Positions 18,568-26,834 of a stretch of 58,668 nt of DNA are shown here, piece by piece. The position numbers and the translations under genes were made by a program. The notes beneath the pieces are model-generated. The model did not search any database. It was not told the origin of the DNA and saw only the letters and a program-made list of their open reading frames with translations. The DNA comes from Ectopseudomonas oleovorans (lineage in GTDB: Bacteria; Pseudomonadota; Gammaproteobacteria; Pseudomonadales; Pseudomonadaceae), in contig NZ_QASO01000026.1 of NCBI RefSeq assembly GCF_003052605.1, forward strand, positions 1 to 58,668. Direction: 5' to 3'. Numbering within the stretch: the stretch's first letter is position 1; every line of letters begins with the position of its first letter.

Positions 18568-20235
18568 TTGTCCACGCTCGTCGAACCCTTGCGGTTGGTC
18601 CTGTTGGCGGAAACGCCGGACTGGGCCGAATTGTTGCGCGAGCAGTTGAGCGCCCTGGGCAGCCCATCCCCGCTTATTACCGCGCCGTCATGGGAAGCGG
18701 CCAGCAATCTGTTCGATGATCACGCCAGCGGTCTGCTGCTGAGTACCCCGGACCGTCTTCCCGATCCCCATCAGTGCCCCCTGCCCATCGTCCTGCTGCT
18801 CGACGAGGAGCCAGTCGAAGAACCTGTCGGTGTCAGCGACTGGCTGGTGCGCGGCAGCCTCAACCTCGACGTGCTGCGCCGTTGCCTGCGCTACGTGCGC
18901 GAACAGGGCAACCTCAAGCACACCCTGCAGCGCCTGGCCGAACAGGATCCCCTGACCGGCATCGCCAATCGCCAGGGTTTCCAGACTCTGCTCGCCGCGT
19001 GCCTGGCCGAGTGTGGCGGCCGTGGCCTGGTGCTGGGTCATCTCGATCTGGACAACTTCCGTCATGCCAACGATGCCCTCGGCTACCAGGCTGGGGATCG
19101 CCTGATCCTGCAGGTGGTGGCGCGGCTCAAGAGCCTGCTGCAGCCCTGCGATCAGATTGCGCGTCTGGGTAGCGACGAATTCGCGCTGTTGCTCGATGCA
19201 CGCCGCGATCCGCAGCGCGTGGAGCGCCTGGCCGAGCGCGTCACCGAAGTATTGGGTGAGCCTTACTGGGTGGACGGCGAGAGTCTGCTGATCGGTTGCA
19301 GCCTTGGCCTGGCCCATGCCCGCGCGGGCGAGGGCGCCGATCCGCTGCTGTGGCACGCGCATATCGCCATGCAACAGGCCAAGAATCAGCAAGGCTGCGT
19401 GTTTCATGTCTATGACGAACGCCTGAACCGCAGCGCACGCAGCCAGGCCGATCTGCAAGGCGAGCTGCGCCGTGCGTTACGCTGCGACGAACTGGAGCTG
19501 CATTATCAGCCCCGCCTGTGCCTGAAGAGCGGGCGCATCGTCGGCCTGGAGGCCCTGGTGCGCTGGCAGCACAGCGAGCGCGGGCTGCTCTCGCCCAATG
19601 AGTTCGTACCGCTGGCCGAAGAAACCGGGCTGATCGTACCGCTCGGTTACTGGGTCATCTCCCGTGCCCTGCGCGATATGCAGTGGCTGCGTGGGCGCGG
19701 CCTGCCGGCACTGCATATGGCGGTCAACCTGTCGTTCCGCCAATTCCAGGACAGCCAGTTGCTGCCGACCCTCAGCCGCCTGATCGAAGAACGTGGGGTC
19801 GATGCGCAGTGGCTGGAGTTCGAGTTGACTGAAACCGCGGTGATGCGCCGCAGCGATCAGGTGCAGCAGACCATGCTGGCGCTTGGACGGCTCGGCGTGC
19901 GTTTCTCGCTGGACGACTTCGGCACCGGTTTCTCGTCTTTCGTTCATCTCAATAACCTGCCGATCACCCTGCTGAAGATCGACAGGAGCTTTGTCGGCGG
20001 TATGGGCGAGCGTGCCGAGAATCGCCAATTGGTGCGGGCGATGATCAATCTGGCGCACAACCTCAATCTCGAAGTGGTGGCCGAAGGGGTGGAGAACATC
20101 GAGCAGCTCGACATGCTGCGTCAGTTCGGCTGCGATCAGGTGCAGGGCTACCTGATCAGCAAGGCGATACCTCTGGCGGAGCTGGCACGCTTTCTGGTGT
20201 TCGGCTTGCGCCAGCCGCTGCTCGGCGGCGGCTGA
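18568..20235 (+). CDS. Cyclic-di-GMP signalling protein, degenerate GGDEF plus EAL (ProE-like)
   Basis: 555-residue three-part cytosolic protein. The N-terminus (about 1-110) looks like a receiver domain without obvious phospho-acceptor. A GGDEF domain (about 120-280) has its signature changed to RLGSDEFALLL, so cyclase activity is doubtful. The C-terminal EAL domain (about 290-545) keeps LEALVRW, ETAVM, DDFGTGFSSF and KIDRSFV, so it should be an active c-di-GMP phosphodiesterase. From memory, its position beside rep and a MATE gene matches PA5295/ProE. Start TTG at 18568 with GGGGGAGG just upstream; a TTG at 18493 would add 25 residues. Confidence 0.88.
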   Translation: MSTLVEPLRLVLLAETPDWAELLREQLSALGSPSPLITAPSWEAASNLFDDHASGLLLSTPDRLPDPHQCPLPIVLLLDEEPVEEPVGVSDWLVRGSLNLDVLRRCLRYVREQGNLKHTLQRLAEQDPLTGIANRQGFQTLLAACLAECGGRGLVLGHLDLDNFRHANDALGYQAGDRLILQVVARLKSLLQPCDQIARLGSDEFALLLDARRDPQRVERLAERVTEVLGEPYWVDGESLLIGCSLGLAHARAGEGADPLLWHAHIAMQQAKNQQGCVFHVYDERLNRSARSQADLQGELRRALRCDELELHYQPRLCLKSGRIVGLEALVRWQHSERGLLSPNEFVPLAEETGLIVPLGYWVISRALRDMQWLRGRGLPALHMAVNLSFRQFQDSQLLPTLSRLIEERGVDAQWLEFELTETAVMRRSDQVQQTMLALGRLGVRFSLDDFGTGFSSFVHLNNLPITLLKIDRSFVGGMGERAENRQLVRAMINLAHNLNLEVVAEGVENIEQLDMLRQFGCDQVQGYLISKAIPLAELARFLVFGLRQPLLGGG

Positions 20236-20242
20236 TCCTGGC

Positions 20243-20296
20243 CCGGACGTGAGCCGGGGAATATGCCGCACACGACCCCGGCTTGCATGCGAGCTA
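20243..20296. repeat. REP-like palindrome pair at convergent gene ends
   Basis: Imperfect units cccggacgtgagccggg and ccccggcttgcatgcgagctac between two convergent genes. The terminal ctac contributes the stop codon (TAG on the reverse strand) of the MATE gene. Confidence 0.5.
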
Positions 20297-21679
20297 CGAC
20301 AGGCAGGTCTCGCCTTGCGCCGCCGGTGGTCGCTGCAGGCGCGCAGTCTTCCACTGGAAGCCCAGCACCAGACCGCTCGCCGTTACCGCCAGGCCGGCAG
20401 CCAGCCCCCACCACACACCCTGCGCACCCCAGCCGAGCGGGAAGGCGAGCAGCCAGGCCAGCGGTGCGCCCACGCACCAGTAGCCGGTCAGACCGATCAG
20501 CAGGGTGGTGCGGCCGTCGTTCAGCCCGCGGATCGCGCCCATGGCGATGCTCTGCAAACCATCGAACAGCTCGAACCAGGCGGCGATCGCCAGCAGGCTG
20601 ACCGCGAGGGTGACGATATCGGCGAACGCCGCGTCGTGACGGTCGAGGAACAGACCGATGATCCACTCCGGCAGCAGCCAGAACAGCAGGGCAAACAGCA
20701 GCATCAACGCCGCCCCCAGGGCCATGCCCAGATGGCCGCTGAGGCGCGACAGGTGCAGATGCCCGGCGCCGTAATGCAGGCCAACGCGGAAGGTCACCGC
20801 GTAGGACAGTCCTTGCGGCACGATGAACGCCAGCGCCACGGTCTGCATGGCGATCTGATGTGCCGCCAGTTGCACACTGCCAAGCGCGCCCATGCACAGG
20901 GTGGCGAAGGTGAACAGCCCTTGCTCGGCGGCATAGGTACCGCCAATGGGCAGGCCCAGGCGCAGCAGGGCGCGCATTTCCGTCCCTTGTGGGCGGCCCA
21001 CACCGCTCCGCAGTTTGTAGCGGTGATAGGTTGGCGAGAGCAGGATGTACAGCGCCAATGCCAGCGCCATGGCGCTGCTGACCAGCGCAGTGGTCATGCC
21101 GATGCCGCTCAGGCCCAGGCTGGGCAGGCCGAACCAGCCTTTGATCAGCGCATAGTTGATGACGAAGTTGGCGATGGTACCGACGATGCTGATGGCCATC
21201 ACCGGGCCAGGGTGACCAATGGCACTGGTGAAGCCGCGCAACGCCATGAAGCACAGGTAGCCAGGCAGGGCCAGCGACAGTGGGCGCAGGAACTCCATGG
21301 CCTGGCTGGCCGCGCCTGGGTCCTGACCCAGATGCGGCAGCAGCGGGCCCAGACTGTTGAGGCACAGCGCACTGGCTACGCCCAGCAGCATGGCCAGCCA
21401 CAGGCCGTTCTGGATCAGGCGCGTGATACCTGCCTGATCGCCCGCGCCATGGCGGATGGCGATCAGGCTGCCCACCGCGGCGATCACCCCGGTGCAGAAA
21501 ATCGAGAAAATGAAATAGCAGGTGGCACCCAGCGCGCCACCGGCCAGTTGCTGCGGGCCGAGCATGGCCATCATCAGCGTGTCGGTGAAAATCATCAGCG
21601 CGTGGGCCAGCTGTGCGGAGATCAGCGGGCCGGCCAGACGCAGCAGCGCACCCAGTTCGTGGCCAAGGGAATTCTTCAT
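20294..21679 (-). CDS. MATE-family multidrug efflux protein (NorM-like)
   Basis: 461-residue inner-membrane antiporter with about 12 hydrophobic segments arranged as two similar halves. The first helix region reads LAGPLISAQLAHALMIFTDT, with the family's Pro/Gln/Asp positions, and GPQQLAGGALGATCYF. NorM-type pumps export cationic drugs and dyes using Na+ or H+. The start at 21679 (MKNSLGHELGALLRL) is preferred over a longer frame to 21733. It converges with the EAL gene and is divergent from a LysR regulator, which may or may not control it. Confidence 0.9.
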   Translation of the reverse strand: MKNSLGHELGALLRLAGPLISAQLAHALMIFTDTLMMAMLGPQQLAGGALGATCYFIFSIFCTGVIAAVGSLIAIRHGAGDQAGITRLIQNGLWLAMLLGVASALCLNSLGPLLPHLGQDPGAASQAMEFLRPLSLALPGYLCFMALRGFTSAIGHPGPVMAISIVGTIANFVINYALIKGWFGLPSLGLSGIGMTTALVSSAMALALALYILLSPTYHRYKLRSGVGRPQGTEMRALLRLGLPIGGTYAAEQGLFTFATLCMGALGSVQLAAHQIAMQTVALAFIVPQGLSYAVTFRVGLHYGAGHLHLSRLSGHLGMALGAALMLLFALLFWLLPEWIIGLFLDRHDAAFADIVTLAVSLLAIAAWFELFDGLQSIAMGAIRGLNDGRTTLLIGLTGYWCVGAPLAWLLAFPLGWGAQGVWWGLAAGLAVTASGLVLGFQWKTARLQRPPAAQGETCLS

Positions 21680-21818
21680 GATGAGTAAAACTTCGGCAGG
21701 GTAAGCATCCCCAGGCTGTCGGGGAATGAGCAATGACCGCTATTCTGTGGTTCTTGTCGATTGCTCACAAAAGGAAAATAGCCATGCCAGGCATGATTAA
21801 AACTCATGGTTCGATGCG

Positions 21819-22739
21819 GTGACTCGTCGTTTGCCACCGCTTTACGCCCTGCGCGCCTTCGAGGCCGCAGCCCGGCATGCCTCCTTCACGCGCGCCGCCG
21901 AAGAGCTGGCCATCACCCAGAGCGCGGTGAGTCGGCATATCCGCACGCTGGAGGAGTACTTCGCTTGCCGTCTGTTCGAGCGCCGTGGTCGCAGCCTGCA
22001 CCTGACCGATCCGGCCCGCGCCCTGCTACCGGGGCTGAGCGAGGGTTTCGATGCACTGGAGCGTGCCAGCGCTGTCTTGCACGCCGACGATGAGGTGCTG
22101 CGCCTGAAGGCACCGTCGAGCCTGACCATGCGTTGGCTGTTGGCGCGCCTGTCGCACTTTCGTCTGGCCAACCCGGACAGCGAAGTGCAGCTCACCAGTG
22201 CCTGGATGGACGTGGACAAGGTCGACTTTCGCCATGAACCCTTCGACTGCGCGGTGCTGCTGTCCGATGGTCAGTTTCCAGATGAGTGGGAGAGCGTGCT
22301 GCTGTTCGAGGAGTGGCTGATTCCGGTGTGCGCTGCCGGCGATTCTGAGGCCGGCCCCTGGTCGCTGGCGCGGCTGCGCGCGGCGGAGCAACTGCACCCG
22401 ACGCCGGATCGCCGCGACTGGCGGCGTTGGTTGCAGGCTACAGGCCTGATCGAACAGGTGCCGCTGAAGACCGGGCAGCTGTTCGACATGCTCGAATTGG
22501 GCATCGTTGCGGCGGCACGCGGCTATGGCGTGTCCATTGGTGATCTGCTGATGGTGGCCGAGGACGTGAATGCCGGCCGGCTAGGCGTGCCCTGGCCGAC
22601 GGCGGTATTCAGTGGCGACAGCTACTATATGGTGTGGCCGCGTGGACATCGTGCGCAGACACGTCTGCAGCGTTTGCGTGACTACTTGCTGGCGGAGGTC
22701 GCCGCGCTGGCACTGCCCGGGGTCGAGCGTTTGCGCTGA
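21819..22739 (+). CDS. LysR-family transcriptional regulator (GcvA-like)
   Basis: 306-residue LTTR. The winged HTH is at residues about 8-65 (LRAFEAAARHASFTRAAEEL, ITQSAVSRHIRTLEEYFACR), followed by a type 2 periplasmic-binding-like effector domain. The PPLYALRAFEAAARH start is typical of the GcvA/AmpR-like subgroup. Start GTG at 21819; no better ATG exists. It is divergent from the MATE gene over 139 bp. Target and ligand are unknown. Confidence 0.9.
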   Translation: MTRRLPPLYALRAFEAAARHASFTRAAEELAITQSAVSRHIRTLEEYFACRLFERRGRSLHLTDPARALLPGLSEGFDALERASAVLHADDEVLRLKAPSSLTMRWLLARLSHFRLANPDSEVQLTSAWMDVDKVDFRHEPFDCAVLLSDGQFPDEWESVLLFEEWLIPVCAAGDSEAGPWSLARLRAAEQLHPTPDRRDWRRWLQATGLIEQVPLKTGQLFDMLELGIVAAARGYGVSIGDLLMVAEDVNAGRLGVPWPTAVFSGDSYYMVWPRGHRAQTRLQRLRDYLLAEVAALALPGVERLR

Positions 22740-23045
22740 ACGGTCATGGCCAGCGCTCAGGGCGCTGACGGCCATCCAAGACCGGGCAGGCCGACTGTAG
22801 TGTGGCCAGGCTGCTCTCTGTGGGTATGAGTGCCAGCATCTATTTAGTGATCGATAAAACCTATCAATCATCACTCTGTAACGCTGTTTTGATAATAAAT
22901 GACGACCTTATGGCGCTTGGATATTGACCGAGCTGAATGCTCAAGTATCCTCGCGCCCTTTCGCCGAGTCACATGACGGCTGGGTGGTATCGAAATTGCC
23001 TGAGTTATCTGCCCATATGCCCATGGGCGCACACCTGGAGTCCTC
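22740..23045. promoter_or_regulatory. Upstream region of the chemoreceptor pseudogene
   Basis: No gene is seen. An AT-rich section (about 22840-22905) holds an imperfect palindrome ATCGATAAAACCTATCAAT (22850-22868), which could be a regulator site. The first 60 bp after the LysR stop contain an inverted repeat (atggccagcgctcagggcgctgacggccat, 22745-22774) that could act as a terminator hairpin, though without a T-run. Confidence 0.4.
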
Positions 23046-23715
23046 ATGAATCCTCCTCGCTCTCGTATAGCCCTGCAACTGGCTGCCATGCTGGCTTTGG
23101 TGCTGGTGCTACTGATCAGCGTCAGCACTCTGTTTGCCCTGCGCTCACTCAACGAGGCCAATCTGGTCACTCGCGAAAAGCACCTGGGCAGCGAGGCGGG
23201 GCTGCTGGCCGACCAGCTCGAAACCTTCCGCGATTGCCGACCAGACTAACCTGCTGGCGCTCAACGCTGCCATCGAAGCTGCGCGTGCCGGCGAGCAGGG
23301 GCGTGGTTTTGCCGTGGTCGCCGATGAAGTGCGCAACCTGGCTGGACGCACCCGTGAGGCGACCAACGAGATTTCCACCATGATCGGCAGCATCCAGAGC
23401 GAGACCAGCAGCGCCATCGCCACCATGGAGCACGGCCGACAGTTGATGCAGGATGGCCTGGAGCGTAATGCCAAGGTGGCTGCGGTGCTGGCGCAGATCA
23501 GTGAGCAGAGCGCCGAGGCCGGCGAGCAATTCGCCGCCATCACCACCGCTACCAGCGAGCAGAGCAGCACTGCGACCGTGCTCAGCGCCAACCTGCAGAG
23601 CATCGCCCAGGCCAATGGCGAGCAGCGTGAAGTGGTGGCCAACCTGGCCGATACCGCGCGCGAGCTGGATCGCCTAGCCGCTCAACTGCGTCAGGAGGTC
23701 GAGCGCTTCCGCTGA
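23046..23715 (+). pseudogene. Methyl-accepting chemotaxis protein, internally deleted and frameshifted
   Basis: The first frame (23046-23249) encodes MNPPRSRIALQLA and a transmembrane helix ([20 protein letters not shown]), then [16 protein letters not shown], after which it ends at TAA. From about 23230 a different frame carries the conserved receptor hairpin tip ([20 protein letters not shown], then [15 protein letters not shown]) and the C-terminal signalling helices to a stop at 23715. The sensor domain, second TM helix, HAMP and first signalling half are missing. A full receptor is about 540-720 residues, so roughly 1-1.5 kb was lost, and the join is out of frame. Non-functional as a receptor. 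Confidence 0.9.
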
Positions 23716-23716
23716 T

Positions 23717-25210
23717 TCATCCCGCGGTGGGGCGATACTGCAGCGCTTCGGCCAGATGTTCCCGGCTGATCTGCTGCTGCTCCGCCAGATCTGCCAGCGT
23801 GCGCGCCACCTTGAGCACTCGGTGCGCGGCGCGTAGTGACAGGCCGAGACGTTCGCAGGCGCTTTCCAGCCACTGGCGATCCGTGTCGCTCAATGCGCAG
23901 TGTTGGCGCAGACCGGGTAGGTCGAGAAAGGCGTTGGCCACGCCCTGGCGTTGCAATTGCCGCTCACGTGCCTGCGCCACCTTGGCTGCTGCCTGCGCAG
24001 TGCTTTCGCCATCCTGCGGCGGGGCATTCAGGGCTGTGGTTTCGCGGGCGACCGTCAGGTGCAGGTCGATGCGATCAAGGAGCGGGCCCGACAACTTGGC
24101 GCGGTAGCGCTGGATCTGCTCCGGGGTACAGCGACAGCGGTTGCTGGGGTCGCCGAGGTAGCCGCAAGGGCAGGGATTCATGGCGGCAACGAGCTGAAAA
24201 CGCGCCGGGAAACGCACCTTGTCGCGTGCCCGGGCAATCACGATATGGCCGCTTTCCAGCGGTTCGCGCAGCACTTCCAGCACCTTCCTATCGAATTCCG
24301 GCAGCTCATCAAGGAACAGGATGCCCATATGGGCCAAGGTTATTTCGCCAGGCTGCGGGCGACTGCCGCCACCCACCAATGCCGGGCCGGAGGCGCTGTG
24401 GTGCGGGGTGCGAAAGGGTCTCTGCGGCCAGTGCTGCAGCGGCGTATGGCTGGCCACCGAATGGATCGCGGCTACCTGCAGCGCCTCGTTTTCGTCCAGC
24501 GCAGGTAGCAGGCCTGGCAGGCGGCTGGCCAGCAGCGTCTTGCCGGTACCGGGTGGGCCGCTGAGCAGCAGGTTATGCGAGCCAGCGGCGGCCACCAGCA
24601 ACGCACGTTTGGCGGCCAACTGGCCCTGCACTTCAGCCAGATCCGGATAGGGCAGGCTCTGCCTGAGCAGACCTTGGGCGGCGTAGGGTTCGAGAGGAGC
24701 ACTGCCGTTGAGGTGCGCGGCGATCTGCAGCAGGTGCTCGACGGCGATTACCTTCAGCCCTGAGGCCAGGCTGGCCTCTTCGGCATTGGCCTGTGGCACC
24801 AATAGGGTGCGCCCGGCTGCGCGCGCGGCCAGGGCTGCCGGCAATACGCCCTGCACGGGACGCACCGCGCCGGACAGCGCCAGTTCGCCCAGGCATTCGC
24901 ATTCGTCCAGGGATTGAGCCGGCACCTGGCCGCTGGCCGCGAGAATCCCCAGGGCGATGGCGAGATCGAAGCGACCACCGTCTTTTGGCAGATCTGCAGG
25001 CGCAAGATTCAAGGTGATGCGTTTGCTGGGAAACTCGAAGGCGGCATTGAGGATGGCGCTGCGCACGCGATCCTTGCTCTCCTTGACTGCTGTCTCCGGC
25101 AGGCCCACCAGCGTCAGGGAGGGTAGGCCGTTGGCCAGGTGCGCTTCGACGGTGACGGCCGGTGCTTCGACGCCGACCTGGGCGCGGCTGTGAACGATGG
25201 CCAGGGACAT
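23717..25210 (-). CDS. comM: ComM/YifB-family AAA+ ATPase
   Basis: 497-residue protein: an N-terminal Lon-S16-like domain (about 1-125; VEAHLANGLPSLTLVGLPE), a central Mg-chelatase-type AAA+ domain with Walker A LLLSGPPGTGKTLLASR and Walker B GILFLDELPEF, and a C-terminal ChlI-like domain with a conserved four-cysteine CPCGYLGDPSNRCRC segment. ComM is a helicase promoting branch migration during natural transformation. The start at 25210 (MSLAIVHSRAQVGVEAP) is the family N-terminus. It abuts the chemoreceptor pseudogene tail to tail, with one base between the stops. Confidence 0.93.
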   Translation of the reverse strand: MSLAIVHSRAQVGVEAPAVTVEAHLANGLPSLTLVGLPETAVKESKDRVRSAILNAAFEFPSKRITLNLAPADLPKDGGRFDLAIALGILAASGQVPAQSLDECECLGELALSGAVRPVQGVLPAALAARAAGRTLLVPQANAEEASLASGLKVIAVEHLLQIAAHLNGSAPLEPYAAQGLLRQSLPYPDLAEVQGQLAAKRALLVAAAGSHNLLLSGPPGTGKTLLASRLPGLLPALDENEALQVAAIHSVASHTPLQHWPQRPFRTPHHSASGPALVGGGSRPQPGEITLAHMGILFLDELPEFDRKVLEVLREPLESGHIVIARARDKVRFPARFQLVAAMNPCPCGYLGDPSNRCRCTPEQIQRYRAKLSGPLLDRIDLHLTVARETTALNAPPQDGESTAQAAAKVAQARERQLQRQGVANAFLDLPGLRQHCALSDTDRQWLESACERLGLSLRAAHRVLKVARTLADLAEQQQISREHLAEALQYRPTAG

Positions 25211-25245
25211 GATCGCTCCTTGATCAAGTGGGGTGCAGTGCCTAT

Positions 25246-25431
25246 CAGGCTGTTGAAAAACTACCTGCGTTGGCAATACTGCGTTAAAAACGGCCTCGCG
25301 TGCGAGCCCAGTCAAAATGCTCATTTACAGCACGTAAACCCGAGTGCGGGCCCAGTGCTTTTTTCGGCCGTTTTTGCGGGGCCGCCATCGGTATTGTCTT
25401 GCCGGCCTCGCCTACGTTTTTCAACGGCCTG
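25246..25431. repeat. Long inverted-repeat element, copy B (186 bp)
   Basis: Ends are CAGGCTGTTGAAAAA and TTTTTCAACGGCCTG, inverted with one mismatch. The interior shares with copy A (13431-13568) the strings ctgcgttaaaaac and gctcatttacagc and a gtttttgcg segment. It lies just upstream of comM, between it and ubiK, with no coding capacity. Confidence 0.75.
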
Positions 25432-25434
25432 CTA

Positions 25435-25484
25435 TAGGAGCGGCTTCAGTCGCGAAGCCTGTTCGCGGCTGAAGCCGCTCCTAC
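25435..25484. repeat. REP-type palindrome pair (taggagcggcttcag...ctgaagccgctccta)
   Basis: Near-perfect inverted pair of about 20 bp arms around tcgcgaagcctgttcgcgg, directly next to the long repeat element and 10 bp from the ubiK stop. Confidence 0.8.
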
Positions 25485-25493
25485 AACATAACC

Positions 25494-25751
25494 TTAGTCT
25501 GCGGCGGTGAGCTTGGCTTCCAGTTCGGCGACCTTGGCTTCCAGCGCCTCGAGGCGAGCGCGGGTGCGGGCGAGAACCACCATCTGGCTGTCGAACTCTT
25601 CCCGGCTGACCAAATCGAGCTTGCTGAAGCCGCTCTGCAGCAGGGTTTTGAACTGCGCTTCCAGTTCGGCGCGAGGCAGCGGGCTGTCGCCGCTGAAAAT
25701 ACGCGAGGCGTGGCTACTGAGAGTGTCGAGCAAGGCTTTCGGCGGCAGCAT
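25494..25751 (-). CDS. ubiK: UbiK-type accessory factor (BMFP/YqiC family)
   Basis: 85-residue protein with a long C-terminal coiled coil (TRARLEALEAKVAELEAKL, about 62-80). The N-terminal part (LLDTLSSHASRIF, then LPRAELEAQFKTLLQSGFSK) and the segment LVSREEFDSQMVVLARTR are diagnostic of BMFP/YqiC. UbiK helps the aerobic ubiquinone biosynthesis complex and binds lipid. The start at 25751 (MLPPKALLDTL) matches the family. It is divergent from glnK, which shares its upstream region. Confidence 0.87.
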   Translation of the reverse strand: MLPPKALLDTLSSHASRIFSGDSPLPRAELEAQFKTLLQSGFSKLDLVSREEFDSQMVVLARTRARLEALEAKVAELEAKLTAAD

Positions 25752-25820
25752 GATCAGGTTCCGTAAACAGACGGTCGGCAGTGTAGCACGCAGCCACCGG
25801 CGGGGCGGTCTAACACGGAT

Positions 25821-25870
25821 TGCACGATTTTTGAGCATTAATCAATATGCTAATGCACCAAGTTTGTGCG
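25821..25870 (+). promoter_or_regulatory. Two NtrC-type binding sites upstream of glnK
   Basis: TGCAC-CAAGTTT-GTGCG at 25854-25870 keeps the GCAC-N7-GTGC core of the NtrC consensus. TGCAC-GATTTTT-GAGCA at 25821-25837 is a weaker match. Their starts are 33 bp apart, about three helical turns, so they lie on one DNA face. They sit about 77 and 110 bp upstream of the sigma-54 candidate at 25947. Confidence 0.65.
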
Positions 25871-25946
25871 TTGCATTCGACGTGAATGGCCGGTCACCGT
25901 GGCTGGAAGCTGTTAAAGGCTTGATAGATAGCGCTTTTGCGTGAGC

Positions 25947-25963
25947 TGGCAAGCTTTCTGCTT
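25947..25963 (+). promoter_or_regulatory. Putative sigma-54 (-24/-12) promoter of glnK
   Basis: TGGCAAGCTTTCTGCTT has GG and GC separated by exactly 10 bp, as RpoN promoters require. Transcription would start near 25973, leaving a leader of about 190 nt before glnK. This fits nitrogen control of glnK-amtB through NtrC. Confidence 0.6.
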
Positions 25964-26104
25964 AGACCCCAGCGACGCATGCACCGATGCAGTTCTGGTG
26001 CTGCAGGCGAAGCGGGGGAGTGTTTCGTCGGGAGCGGTTGGTGGGTATCGATCACGCCAGGCTGGAGCGGTCGGTGCATTACAAAAGCCAGACACTGCGC
26101 TTAG

Positions 26105-26500
<396 letters not shown>

Positions 26501-26535
26501 CAAGCCTCCGAACCCCACGCCCCAGGAGTAAACCC

Positions 26536-26754
26536 ATGACTCTGCGAACTTTCGCAGGGCTAGGAGCCCTTTTGTCCTCGAATTCTGCTCACACGCCGTT
26601 TTCGAGGGCCAATGCCGGAGCAGGCGATGCCCTCGCCGCTCTGCTGTGCCAGATCCTCTTCGGGTCTCGCGCTCGCCTAGTGATGGGAATGCTTGGTCGC
26701 CTTGCGGCGGCAGGGGTTCCGGTGATCCAGAACGAGCGTGGCAACGACCTGTAA
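26536..26754 (+). pseudogene. Remnant of an older amtB 5' end (signal peptide start) between glnK and amtB
   Basis: A 72-codon frame starts with CAGGAG at a good distance from the ATG and reads MTLRTFAGLGALLS, which I recognise as the start of the signal peptide of the usual Pseudomonas glnK-linked AmtB (MTLRKFAGLGALLS type). It then departs into SNSAHTPFSRANAGAGDALA and has no ammonium-transporter sequence. A leader peptide or random frame is the alternative. The intact amtB 80 bp further on belongs to a different Amt subgroup lacking this leader, so replacement of the gene body is a plausible history. Confidence 0.5.
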
Positions 26755-26834
26755 AGCATGCGGAACGCGTCCTGAGCCAACCCGGACGTTTCAACCGAAC
26801 AGCGCACAACGAAAGCGCCGGCAAGAGGTGAAAA

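Noticed and set aside
20249..21688. 479-codon forward frame opposite the MATE gene
   Set aside because: Gln/His/Arg-rich translation typical of antisense to a hydrophobic membrane protein gene; no domain recognised.
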